DNA of 64,000 nucleotides, from positions 62,001-126,000 of the forward strand of contig JBGAKG010000017.1 of assembly GCA_044224495.1 (NCBI GenBank). Reading direction: 5' to 3'. The notes beneath the pieces were generated by a model that was given only the letters and a program-made list of their open reading frames with translations, ran no database searches and was not told where the DNA came from. Positions 9,037-16,841 of this stretch are shown here, one piece after another. The position numbers and the translations under genes are program-made. Source of the stretch: JBGAKG01 sp044224495 (lineage in GTDB: Bacteria > Myxococcota_A > Polyangia > Polyangiales > Polyangiaceae). How positions within the stretch are numbered: the first letter of the stretch is position 1; each line of letters opens with the position of its first letter.

Positions 9037-9495
9037 ATGACGGAGCCGGTCATGGCGCGCATCCAGGAAGGGATCGCGCTCGTCCACGCGGGCGAGCGCG
9101 AAGCAGCCCGCGCCCATCTCTCGGCGATCTGGCCGGAGCTCGGCGAGGACGCGGCGCTCGCGCGCTGCGTGCTCGCCCATTTCCTGGCCGACGTCCAAGA
9201 CGAGCCGGCCCGCGAGCTCGCGTGGGATCTGCGCGCGCTCGAGGCCGCGCGCACCCTCACCGACGCAGAGGTTCGAGACTTCGAACCCTCGCTCTCGTGC
9301 GCGACGTTCTTTCCGTCGCTCCACCTCAACGCCGCGGAGTCGTACCGCGCCGTGGGCGACACCGCGAACGCGCGCGCCCAGCTCGAGCTCGCGCGGAGCG
9401 CCGTCGCCGTCCTCGGCGACGACGGGTGGGGGCGAACGCTCCGCGGCGGCATCGCTCGTCTCGCGGAGCGACTCGAGGGCACTTGCCCACCCTGA
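9037..9495 (+). CDS. TPR-like helical protein
   Basis: A 152-residue all-helical protein. Repeating helix pairs such as RIQEGIALVHAGEREAARAH and SYRAVGDTANARAQLELARS match the A/G/A spacing of tetratricopeptide repeats, which bind partner proteins. The start at ATG 9037 is 5 bp after the preceding stop. The end overlaps the next gene by 13 bp, which points to translational coupling with the HIT protein. No catalytic residues are visible. Confidence 0.72.
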   Translation: MTEPVMARIQEGIALVHAGEREAARAHLSAIWPELGEDAALARCVLAHFLADVQDEPARELAWDLRALEAARTLTDAEVRDFEPSLSCATFFPSLHLNAAESYRAVGDTANARAQLELARSAVAVLGDDGWGRTLRGGIARLAERLEGTCPP

Positions 9496-9977
9496 TCACG
9501 CGCCGCGAGGCGCTCGCGCGGATCCGCGCCGAACGCGGCGACGCACCGTGCCTCATGTGCGCGATCGTGGCCCGGCGCGCCGGCACCACCCACGTCGTGT
9601 GGGAGGACGACGAGCAGCTCGTCTGTCTGCCTCGTTACGTGCGGCGGTGGGGACAGATCATGGTGACGCCGAAGGCCCACGTCACGAAGTTCACCGACGT
9701 GGACCCGGCGGTCTGGGGGCGGACCAACGCGCTCGCGCTCCAGGCCGCACGCGTGCTCGAGGCCACGCGCGCGCCACGGCGGACGATCCTGGCGTCCACC
9801 GGCTCGGCCGCGGGTGAGATCGTGAACAGCTCGGTGCACCTGCACGTGCACGTGATCCCACTCGCGGAGCCGACGGATCGCCCGGCCGACGTGTTCACGT
9901 GGCAGGAGGGGATCTTCGTCGGCGACGACGCCGAGTGGAGCGCGCTCTCGACCGAGCTCCGCGCCGCGTGGCGCTGA
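9483..9977 (+). CDS. HIT family nucleotide hydrolase/transferase
   Basis: A 164-residue histidine-triad protein. The HxHxH motif appears as NSSVHLHVHVIP near residue 125, where the middle His is the nucleotidyl-accepting nucleophile in the family. Upstream, CLMCAIV is the partial zinc-binding pair seen in HIT proteins, and LVCLPRYVRRWGQIMVTPKAHV is the usual substrate strand. No ATG is available. TTG 9483 is preceded by GAGGG and overlaps the end of the TPR gene by 13 bp, so I take it as the start. Substrates are probably dinucleotides or nucleoside phosphoramidates. Confidence 0.85.
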   Translation: MPTLITRREALARIRAERGDAPCLMCAIVARRAGTTHVVWEDDEQLVCLPRYVRRWGQIMVTPKAHVTKFTDVDPAVWGRTNALALQAARVLEATRAPRRTILASTGSAAGEIVNSSVHLHVHVIPLAEPTDRPADVFTWQEGIFVGDDAEWSALSTELRAAWR

Positions 9978-9978
9978 G

Positions 9979-10641
9979 TCAGCTCGCGCGCGCGGCTTCC
10001 CGCGTCATGAACCACGTGCGATAGCCGCGCCGCGCGAGGCCCTCGCCGAGGACCGCGTCGCTCTCGAGCACGAACCCCGCCCGCTCGTAGAGCGGCAGGT
10101 TCCGTTCGCGCTGCGTGCTCACCACGATCGGCGCACCGTCGCGCGCCGAGCGGAGCTCCCACTCGCGGAGCGCGGCGGCGACGAGCGTCGTTCCGATCCC
10201 GCGACCTTGGCCTTCCGGTGCGACGGCGACGGCGTGGAGGTGGTAGTACGCGCGCCCGCGCGTCAGCGTGCGATACCGCGTCCGGAACTCGCGATCGGCG
10301 GAGAGCGTGCGCACGAACGTCCGGAGGCCTTGGTTCCTCACGGTCGGCACGACCCAGTGGGCGACCGCCGCGCGGAGACCGCTCGGCACGCCGCCGGGAG
10401 GCTCGAGGGTGCTCGTGCCGAGGACCGCGTCGCCGCGCGCGGCCACCCAGGTCAGATCGAGCGGCAGGTGCCAGTGCAGGTTGCGGACGAAGAAGGCCTC
10501 GAGGTCGCGCGCGCGCGTCGCCCGGCGCGGGTGCATCCACGCGTACGCCGGGTTGTCGGCGAACGCGCGCGCGAGGACGGCGGCGGTGGCGGCGACGTCA
10601 CGTTCGCCGAGCTTGCGACAGACGATCTCGTCGTTGGGCAT
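9979..10641 (-). CDS. GNAT family N-acetyltransferase
   Basis: A 220-residue acetyl-CoA-dependent acetyltransferase. Motif A, the acetyl-CoA pyrophosphate loop, reads VAVAPEGQGRGIGTTL near residue 147. The N-terminal part CRKLGERDVAATAAVLARAF and the late PLYERAGFV strand complete the fold. ATG 10641 (MPNDEIVCRKL) is chosen because family similarity begins there; the frame stays open upstream to 10893 but overlaps the end of the kinase gene. It converges on the HIT gene with a 1-bp gap. The substrate cannot be inferred. Confidence 0.88.
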   Translation of the reverse strand: MPNDEIVCRKLGERDVAATAAVLARAFADNPAYAWMHPRRATRARDLEAFFVRNLHWHLPLDLTWVAARGDAVLGTSTLEPPGGVPSGLRAAVAHWVVPTVRNQGLRTFVRTLSADREFRTRYRTLTRGRAYYHLHAVAVAPEGQGRGIGTTLVAAALREWELRSARDGAPIVVSTQRERNLPLYERAGFVLESDAVLGEGLARRGYRTWFMTREAARAS

Positions 10642-10855
10642 CGGAGTCACGAAGCTACTCGGCGCACGACGCTCGTCAAAGTCATCCGCCGTCCACCCGT
10701 GGTCCACGGCGCCCCCGTTGCGGACACGGACGTAGGCGCCCACGGGGCGCACGCACGTGAGGTCGCTCCCGACGAGCATCATGCGACCCGCGTACCCGTT
10801 CGCGGCGCGACCGTAGAAGTTGCCGTAGCGAATGAGCACCAGCGGGCGGCTGGGC

Positions 10856-13057
10856 TCAGCTCTCGCCGACCACCACGACCGCGCCCACCGCATCGGCGTC
10901 GGCCGCGTCCTTCTTCACCGGTCGCTTCGCCCACCAAGCGTTCTTCTTTTCGTCCGTCCACGCCTCTGCCGGCGGGAGCTCGATCGCGCGGAGCTCGGCG
11001 AGCAGCGCCTTCGCGCCATCCGGCCGTTCGCCGGGCGCCTTCGCGAGGCACCGCTTCACGAGCGCCTCGAGCTCGGGCGGCAGGAACCCCGGCACGAGCG
11101 GGCGCAGCTCCGGAACCGGTCGGATCACGTGGGCGACCAGCAGCTCGTTGATCCCGTCGAGCTCGAACACGAGCCGCCCCGTCAACAGCCACCAGGCGAC
11201 GCACCCGAGCGCGTACACGTCGGCGCGGGCGTCGATCTCCTGCGCGCCGACGGCCTGCTCCGGTGCCATGAAGCCCGGCGTGCCGAGCACGGTCCCGCCT
11301 TGGGTGAGCCGCGCGGCGGCGGCGCCGGCGGCCGCCGGATCGCTCGACGCAGCGACGAGCTTCGCGACCGAGCCGAGCTCGGGCGCCACGTCCGCGGCAG
11401 GGTTCCGGCGCTCCTTCTTGAAGGGGTTCACGAGCCCGAAGTCGAGGACCTTGACCACGTCCAGCTCGTCGGCCACGCGACAGAGGAAGACGTTCTGCGG
11501 CTTCACGTCGCGGTGGAGGAGCCCGCGCTCGTGCGCCTCGGCCAGCGACGCCGCTGCTTGCGTGAGGATCGAGACGACGCGCGCCGCTGGCTGCGGTCCG
11601 TCCTCGGCGACGAGCGTCTCGAGGTCGACGCCGTCGAGGAGCTCCATCACGTAGAAGAAGACGCCGTCGGCGCTCACGCCGTAGTCGAACAGCTCGATCG
11701 TGTGGCGCGACTTCATCGACGCGAGCGCCTGGGCCTCGCGCCGGAAGCGCTCGCGAAGCTCGCCGACCTCTTCGGGCGGGAGATCGGCCCGGATGAGCTT
11801 GATCGCGGCCGCGCGCCGGAGGAGCCGATGCTCGGCGCGCCACACCTCGCCCTGCCCTCCCGCACCGAGCCGCGCGACGAGGCGATAGCTCCCGAGCTCG
11901 CGCGCGCGGTTCTCCGCGGTGGTGAGCGACGCCTTCGTCTCCTGGAGATCGCGCCGAATGCGCACGATGTGACGCGCGAGCGCGACCGCGACCCCGATCG
12001 CGACGAGCACGGCGACGACGTTGGCCACCAGCGCGCGCCGCTCGAGCTCGTGGAGCGGCCCCAACACCGAGCGCTCGGGGGCGAGCGCGGCCACCCGCCA
12101 TGCGAACGCGGGGGGAGCGCCCTTGGGCGGGTGCAACGTGGCGACCGCCGCGAGCTGCGCGTCGTCGCCCCCGCCGAGGGTGGTGAACACGTTGGCGCCG
12201 GGCGCGTCGTTCGCGGAGCGCTCGACGAGCTCGGTCACCCCGGGATCGCCGAGGTCACGAGCGCGGAGGAGCGCATCGCCGGTCGGGCGCGGCGCGGCGC
12301 GGCCCTTCGCGGCGTACGCGAGGATCGTCCCATCTTGGGAAAATAGGATCGTGCGGCCGCCGTCGTAGCTGGAGCGCCCGAGCGCGCTCGAGAGACCGAT
12401 GACGTCGAAGTCGACCGTGATGACGGCGTGGAGGCCACCCTTCGCGTCGCGCACGGCTTCGGTCGCGGTCACGCCGGTGAGGTGCGTCCGATAGAAGGTG
12501 TACGGATCGGTCCAGACGCGGCCCGTGCTGGCGGTGGCGCGCGCCCAGAACGGCCGCGTGCGCGGGTCGTAGACGCTGGGCTCGTCCCCGTTCGGGACGA
12601 GTCCGCCGCGCGCGAAGACCCAGCGCGTCACCTTGGCGCCGGGGCCGACGTGGCTCTCTTGGACGTGGACCTCGTCGCCTTCGAGGAACGCGCCGCGGAA
12701 GGTGCCGTCGGCGAAGCTGATCGAGACGTAGGTGACGCCGGCGTGCGCGAGCACGAGATCGTGGAGCGCGGGCGCGACGACGGCGACCGGGCGCGCCGGA
12801 TCGTCGGTCGCAGCGACGTCGTGCAGGCGCTCGAGGATCGGGTCGGCCTGCGCGAGCGAGCTCTCCGTGTCCTGCGCGACGAGCGCGGCCTGACCGCCGA
12901 GGAGGTCGCGCGCGGTCGACTGCGACTCGGCGCGGAGAGCGGCACGTCCCAGCACCGTCATCACGATGCCGAGCATCGCGACGAGCGCCGGCACGGTGAC
13001 GAGAACGCCGGCGGGCGTCGCGAGGATCGTGCGGAAGCGCGCCGTGGCCTGCGGCAC
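10856..13057 (-). CDS. Transmembrane Ser/Thr kinase with N-terminal periplasmic sensor
   Basis: A 733-residue receptor-like kinase. Helix one (LVTVPALVAMLGIVMTVLG) is followed by about 300 periplasmic residues. That part has Cache-like features such as DPRTRPFWARATASTGRVWT, DPYTFYR and GLHAVITVDFDVIGLSS. Helix two is ALVANVVAVLVAIGVAVAL. The cytoplasmic kinase has the P-loop GAGGQGEVW, Lys in AAIKLI, HRDVKPQN, DFGLV and MAPEQ, with a long Ala-rich insert between DFG and APE. The sensor-first order resembles histidine kinases. The GTG start at 13057 lies 2 bp after the stop of the membrane protein upstream, so the two are translationally coupled. Confidence 0.88.
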   Translation of the reverse strand: MPQATARFRTILATPAGVLVTVPALVAMLGIVMTVLGRAALRAESQSTARDLLGGQAALVAQDTESSLAQADPILERLHDVAATDDPARPVAVVAPALHDLVLAHAGVTYVSISFADGTFRGAFLEGDEVHVQESHVGPGAKVTRWVFARGGLVPNGDEPSVYDPRTRPFWARATASTGRVWTDPYTFYRTHLTGVTATEAVRDAKGGLHAVITVDFDVIGLSSALGRSSYDGGRTILFSQDGTILAYAAKGRAAPRPTGDALLRARDLGDPGVTELVERSANDAPGANVFTTLGGGDDAQLAAVATLHPPKGAPPAFAWRVAALAPERSVLGPLHELERRALVANVVAVLVAIGVAVALARHIVRIRRDLQETKASLTTAENRARELGSYRLVARLGAGGQGEVWRAEHRLLRRAAAIKLIRADLPPEEVGELRERFRREAQALASMKSRHTIELFDYGVSADGVFFYVMELLDGVDLETLVAEDGPQPAARVVSILTQAAASLAEAHERGLLHRDVKPQNVFLCRVADELDVVKVLDFGLVNPFKKERRNPAADVAPELGSVAKLVAASSDPAAAGAAAARLTQGGTVLGTPGFMAPEQAVGAQEIDARADVYALGCVAWWLLTGRLVFELDGINELLVAHVIRPVPELRPLVPGFLPPELEALVKRCLAKAPGERPDGAKALLAELRAIELPPAEAWTDEKKNAWWAKRPVKKDAADADAVGAVVVVGES

Positions 13058-13059
13058 GT

Positions 13060-13605
13060 TCAATCCCGGAGCTGTGGCACGATGGCCTTGCGGCCGAGGA
13101 CGATGAGCATCGCGACGGGGAGGATCGCGCCGATGAACCCGCCCATCACCCCGCCGATCAAGCCGCCCATCGCCCCAGCGCGCTCGACGGGGTTGTGCGA
13201 GTCGAGGAACGGCTGGAGCACCGGGATCACGACGAGGAACGTCGCGATCTGACCGCAAACGAGCATGAAGAGCGCGGCGGCGCCGTAGACGAGCCCGACC
13301 GTGCGCGCCCAACGCTTGCTCCAGAAGAGTCCGACCCCCGACGCGAGGAGCGCCGCGGCGAGCACCGTCCCGATCAGGATCTGGAAGCCGAACCAGATCG
13401 CGGCGGGACCATCCCACATGGCGTCGTAGATGGCGCGCGAGACGGGATCCCGCGCGAGCTTGCTCTGGAAGAACGAGAACGGCGTGTAGAGCACGCCCAC
13501 GCCGCCGAAGAAGCACTGGATGCCGGCCATGATCTTCACGCCGATGCCGACGCCCTGGGGCGGCGGCGGCGGACCATGAGGCCACGGTGCGGGGTACGGC
13601 TGCAT
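13060..13605 (-). CDS. Four-helix integral membrane protein coupled to the sensor kinase
   Basis: A 181-residue protein. A Pro-rich N-terminus (QPYPAPWPHGPPPPP) precedes four hydrophobic stretches, including ILIGTVLAAALLASGVGLFW, VGLVYGAAALFMLVC and a Gly-rich GGLIGGVMGGFIGAILPVAM. No enzymatic motif is visible. The stop is 2 bp before the GTG of the kinase, so it may supply or modulate that receptor. ATG 13605 is preferred; a GTG at 13626 would add seven residues. Confidence 0.7.
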   Translation of the reverse strand: MQPYPAPWPHGPPPPPQGVGIGVKIMAGIQCFFGGVGVLYTPFSFFQSKLARDPVSRAIYDAMWDGPAAIWFGFQILIGTVLAAALLASGVGLFWSKRWARTVGLVYGAAALFMLVCGQIATFLVVIPVLQPFLDSHNPVERAGAMGGLIGGVMGGFIGAILPVAMLIVLGRKAIVPQLRD

Positions 13606-13667
13606 CGGCGGCGAGCCTATCGACACTCGGCCGAGCGAGCCAGGGTGGACTGAGTTATCCTCGCGCC

Positions 13668-14558
13668 GTGCAAGCCTTCCGCGCCACCGAGTGTCTGGTC
13701 GGTCCCACCGGCGTCCTGCTCGTCGGCGCGCGCGAGCCCGGGACGCGCATCGTGCGCCGCACGCGCGCGGGCTTCCTCGAGGTCTCGCTCCCCTTCGAGC
13801 CGACCAAGCATCGCCCGGTCGCGTGGCTCGGGGGCGGCGGCTTCCGGATCGTCGGTCGCAACGGCGAGCATTGGCTCGTCGACAACGAAGGCGGCATCAC
13901 CCGCAGCGCCATCACCGGTGCCAACGTGGTCGTCGGGGTGGACGAGAACCTCGTCGTCGGCGTGGGCCCGCAGTTCCTCGAGCCCGCCGGGAGCGGCTGG
14001 GCCGACGTGACGCCGAAGCCCCCGCGCACCGGCAAGCTGGACTTCAAGCAGATCGTCGGTAGTACCAAATTGGTACTGGCGATCGCACCGGGGCCGATCC
14101 CCACCGTGTTCGTCGACGGCTCGTTCTGGCAGCGCACCGTGGAGGGGTGGGTCGAGCGCGACCTCCCCGGGCATCGCGCATGTGCGGCGACGGCCAGCGC
14201 GCGCGGCACCGTCTACGCCGCGACGACGGGCGGTGCGCTCCTGTGCATCACCGACGGCGTCGCGGTGGTGCTCGGGCCGGCGCTCGATGGGCGCGTGCAC
14301 GCGCTCGCCGCGACGGCGCTGGGCCTGTTGGTCGCGAGCGATGCCGGGTTGTTCGCGTGGCGCGCCGGTGCGGTCAGCCCGATCGCGCTCCCGGGCGAAG
14401 GCCCGGTGACGGACGTGTCGGCCTTCGCCGACGTGGAGGTCGCGTGTCGCGGCGGGCACGTCTGGGCGCGCCGCCTCGCGGGGGCCGAGTTCGGCGCGTG
14501 GGAGGAGATCGTGGTGCCGGCGCCGCCGAAGCCCGCCCGGAAGCGGGCGCGCACGTGA
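13668..14558 (+). CDS. Hypothetical beta-propeller-like protein
   Basis: A 296-residue soluble protein with regularly repeated strand-loop units: GVLLVGAREPGTRIVR, FRIVGRNGEHWLVDNEGG, GTVYAATTGGALLCITDG, LGLLVASDAGLFAWRAG. This is the rhythm of a beta propeller, but no family motif is certain. The C-terminus is basic (KPARKRART). GTG 13668 is the likely start. The stop overlaps a GTG of the following MBL gene (GTGA). A GTACCA-N3-TGGTAC palindrome sits inside the coding sequence at 14062-14076. Confidence 0.66.
   Translation: MQAFRATECLVGPTGVLLVGAREPGTRIVRRTRAGFLEVSLPFEPTKHRPVAWLGGGGFRIVGRNGEHWLVDNEGGITRSAITGANVVVGVDENLVVGVGPQFLEPAGSGWADVTPKPPRTGKLDFKQIVGSTKLVLAIAPGPIPTVFVDGSFWQRTVEGWVERDLPGHRACAATASARGTVYAATTGGALLCITDGVAVVLGPALDGRVHALAATALGLLVASDAGLFAWRAGAVSPIALPGEGPVTDVSAFADVEVACRGGHVWARRLAGAEFGAWEEIVVPAPPKPARKRART
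14061..14077. repeat. 17-bp palindrome with GTACCA-N3-TGGTAC core
   Basis: AGTACCAAATTGGTACT lies inside the coding sequence of the propeller-like protein and is locally AT-rich. The same GTACCA-N3-TGGTAC pattern recurs at 15076-15090 inside the next gene. Confidence 0.5.
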
Positions 14559-14560
14559 GC

Positions 14561-15736
14561 ATGCGGCTTCGTGGCGCGGGGCTCCTCGGGCTGGCGCTGG
14601 CGGCCTGCGGCGGTCCTCCGGCCGGTGGTGGCGTCGCCATGGCGCCGACGTCACCGGCGGGCTCGACGACCGCATCGGCGGCCCCGCCTCCGGACCCGTC
14701 GGCCGCTCCGGCGACGCCACCGCCGGCCGACACGCCGGGCGCGCGCCCGACGTTCACGGTCCACGTGGCCGACGTTGGGACCGGGCTCGCCATCTTCGTC
14801 GAAGGTCCGGACTTCGGGCTCGTCTACGACGCGGGCTCGAACGACGACCTCGCGCGCGGGGACAAGAACCGTTTCCTCGCCTACCTGCACGCGGTGGCGC
14901 CTTCGCGGACGTCGCTCGACCACGTGCTCCTGAGCCACCCCCACCGCGATCACGTGGAGCTCTTGGCCGACGTCGTCGACCGGTACCACCCGCACGACGT
15001 GTGGGACTCGGGCGCGCTGAACCCGATCTGCGGCTATCGGCGCTTCCTCGGCGCCGTGGAGAAGTCGGGCGCGCTGTACCATTCTGGTACCGACGATCCG
15101 GTCATCACGTTCCCCAAGCCGCTCTGCGACGAGAAGCTCCCGCCCGAGGTTCGACCCAAGCGCGGCAAGCGCGCGACCGAGGGCGAGCCGATCCGGCTCG
15201 GGGACCACGCGCGGATGACGCTGCTCCACGTGCAGCCGCAGGTGCACGGCGACGATTACAACGAGGCGTCCCTCGTGACGGTGCTCGACCTCGACGGCGT
15301 GAAGGTGCTGCTCATGGGCGACGCGCAGGGCGGCAACCGCGCCGACCCGGGCAACGCGCCGGCGCCGAGCTCGGTCGAGGCGTACGTGCTCGCGCACTGG
15401 GCGGCAGCGCTCGACGCGGACGTGCTGATCGCGGGGCACCACGGCTCGAAGACGTCGTCACGGAGAGCCTTGATCGACGCGGTGACGCCGAAGTTCAGCG
15501 TGATCTCGTCGGGGCCGATGAAGTACGGGACGGTGACGCTCCCCGATCCGGAGATCGTGGCGGAGCTTTCGGCGGCCTCGCAGCTCCTCCGGACCGACGT
15601 CGACGACGAAGCCTGCGCGAAGGCGCCCCACAAAGTCGGCCCGGACGCGGATGGGTTCCCGGGCGGGTGCAGCAACGTGCAGCTCACCGTCCACGCGGGT
15701 GCGGTGACGGCGAAGACGGTGACGCCGAACGATTGA
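14561..15736 (+). CDS. ComEC-type metallo-beta-lactamase-fold lipoprotein
   Basis: A 391-residue exported protein. The signal peptide ends in the lipobox LALAAC, followed by a Pro/Ala/Ser-rich linker to about residue 65. The MBL fold then begins with FTVHVADVGTGLAIFVEG. Metal ligands are visible in LLSHPHRDHVELL, and a late GHHGSKTSS is typical of the MBL domain of ComEC/Rec2 DNA-uptake proteins and related nucleases. The hydrolase substrate is unknown; a nuclease or phosphodiesterase is plausible. ATG 14561 is preferred over GTG 14555, which overlaps the upstream stop. The last 53 bp overlap the convergent DUF5360-like gene. Confidence 0.82.
   Translation: MRLRGAGLLGLALAACGGPPAGGGVAMAPTSPAGSTTASAAPPPDPSAAPATPPPADTPGARPTFTVHVADVGTGLAIFVEGPDFGLVYDAGSNDDLARGDKNRFLAYLHAVAPSRTSLDHVLLSHPHRDHVELLADVVDRYHPHDVWDSGALNPICGYRRFLGAVEKSGALYHSGTDDPVITFPKPLCDEKLPPEVRPKRGKRATEGEPIRLGDHARMTLLHVQPQVHGDDYNEASLVTVLDLDGVKVLLMGDAQGGNRADPGNAPAPSSVEAYVLAHWAAALDADVLIAGHHGSKTSSRRALIDAVTPKFSVISSGPMKYGTVTLPDPEIVAELSAASQLLRTDVDDEACAKAPHKVGPDADGFPGGCSNVQLTVHAGAVTAKTVTPND
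15076..15090. repeat. 15-bp palindrome GTACCA-TTC-TGGTAC
   Basis: Second copy of the GTACCA-N3-TGGTAC pattern, about 1 kb from the first and inside the MBL coding sequence. Both lie in coding DNA, which argues against a simple promoter operator. Confidence 0.5.
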
Positions 15737-16124
15737 CGTCGGCGGTCCACACGAGCTGGATCAGGAACGGGACCGGCCAGGCGAGCAAGAACAGGTTGGC
15801 CGCCCACCACCCGGCGTCGAAGTCGTGCTTGAAGGCCCAGAACGCAATCGCCTGGAGCCCCGAGATCGACGTCCCAAGAAGGGACAGCGCGAGCAGCATG
15901 CGCGCGGACCCGGGGCACTTCTTCTCGAGCGCGACCGAGCCGAGTCCGGTCGCCGAGACGAGCAGGTCGAGCGGGAGGAAGCTCTGGTTCCAGGCGACGG
16001 TGGTCGGCTCGGCGAAGTCGCGATAGAGCCAGGACGCCGGGAGCACGTGCCCGAGGGAGAGCGCCCAGTACGCGAGGAACCCGAGATCGGTGACGAGGAG
16101 CAGAAGGCGGCGGAGTCGGTTCAT
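15684..16124 (-). CDS. DUF5360-like (YvaD-type) membrane protein
   Basis: A 146-residue integral membrane protein. Motifs LVTDLGFLAYWALSL, PTTVAWNQSFLPLDLLVSAT, ISGLQAIAFWAFKHDFDAGW and WAANLFLLAWPVPFL match the four-helix DUF5360/YvaD family as I know it; the function of that family is not established. The final 53 bp overlap the end of the MBL gene on the opposite strand, so both C-termini are constrained by the same bases. The Ser/Pro tail (SASPSSPSPHPRGR) is the overlapping part and is probably dispensable. Confidence 0.72.
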   Translation of the reverse strand: MNRLRRLLLLVTDLGFLAYWALSLGHVLPASWLYRDFAEPTTVAWNQSFLPLDLLVSATGLGSVALEKKCPGSARMLLALSLLGTSISGLQAIAFWAFKHDFDAGWWAANLFLLAWPVPFLIQLVWTADVNRSASPSSPSPHPRGR

Positions 16125-16142
16125 CGGTCCCCGGAAGGTAGC

Positions 16143-16841
16143 TCAGCGGCGGAGCAGCGCACTGCACGTCTGGACGAAGCAGCGGTCCCCCGCGTTCGCG
16201 TTCAGGGGACAGCGGGTGGGGTCGCTGCCCGGCGCGAGGGCGAGGCCGCCGTTGCCCGAGGCGCAGAGGACGTCGGTCTCGTCGGCGCCCGCGCGCTCAC
16301 CCATGCCACCGCACTCGATGAGCGTCGATGGATCGCAGTCGCTCACCCCGTCTTGTTGCTCGAAGACGGCGAGCACCGGGAGCGCGTCGTTGGTGCTCTT
16401 CAGGCCGGAGTAGCCGAGCCCGGAGCCGATCGCGCCCGCGAGCGCGTCGTTGAGGGCCGTGGTCAGGCAGGTCACGTCGCCCTGGGGGCACGAGCGGAGC
16501 GGCGTGCACGTCGACTTGTCGCGCACCGTGAACGCGGCGGGGTCGACGAGCACGACCTGGATCACGATGCCGCGCTTCGGTGGGGTGACCCGGGTCTTCA
16601 CGCTCGCGTCGACGGCGCAGGGACCGCACCGCGACGGCGAAGACCAGACGCAGAGCGCGCGCTCGCACACGGTCTGGTTCGTCTGCGTGAGCGGCTTGTC
16701 GCACACGTCGCCGCCGAGCGCGTTCACGAGCAGGGTCACGCCGTCGGTCGAGGCGTGGATGATCTGCTCGCGCGGGGCGCAGGCCGGCGCGAGCGCCAAG
16801 GCGACGCCGAGCGCGAGCGCGGCGGACAGCACCGCTCTCAT
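16143..16841 (-). CDS. Lipoprotein, Cys-rich
   Basis: A 232-residue secreted protein with a signal peptide and lipobox (LALAPAC). It carries many Cys (VCDKPL, CERALCVW, RCGPCAVD, TCLTTALN, RCFVQTCS), probably as periplasmic disulfides. No catalytic motif is visible. Its ATG overlaps the stop of the sigma-54 activator gene by four bases (ATGA), so the two are translationally coupled. The activator may control the use of this surface protein. The family is not recognised. Confidence 0.75.
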   Translation of the reverse strand: MRAVLSAALALGVALALAPACAPREQIIHASTDGVTLLVNALGGDVCDKPLTQTNQTVCERALCVWSSPSRCGPCAVDASVKTRVTPPKRGIVIQVVLVDPAAFTVRDKSTCTPLRSCPQGDVTCLTTALNDALAGAIGSGLGYSGLKSTNDALPVLAVFEQQDGVSDCDPSTLIECGGMGERAGADETDVLCASGNGGLALAPGSDPTRCPLNANAGDRCFVQTCSALLRR

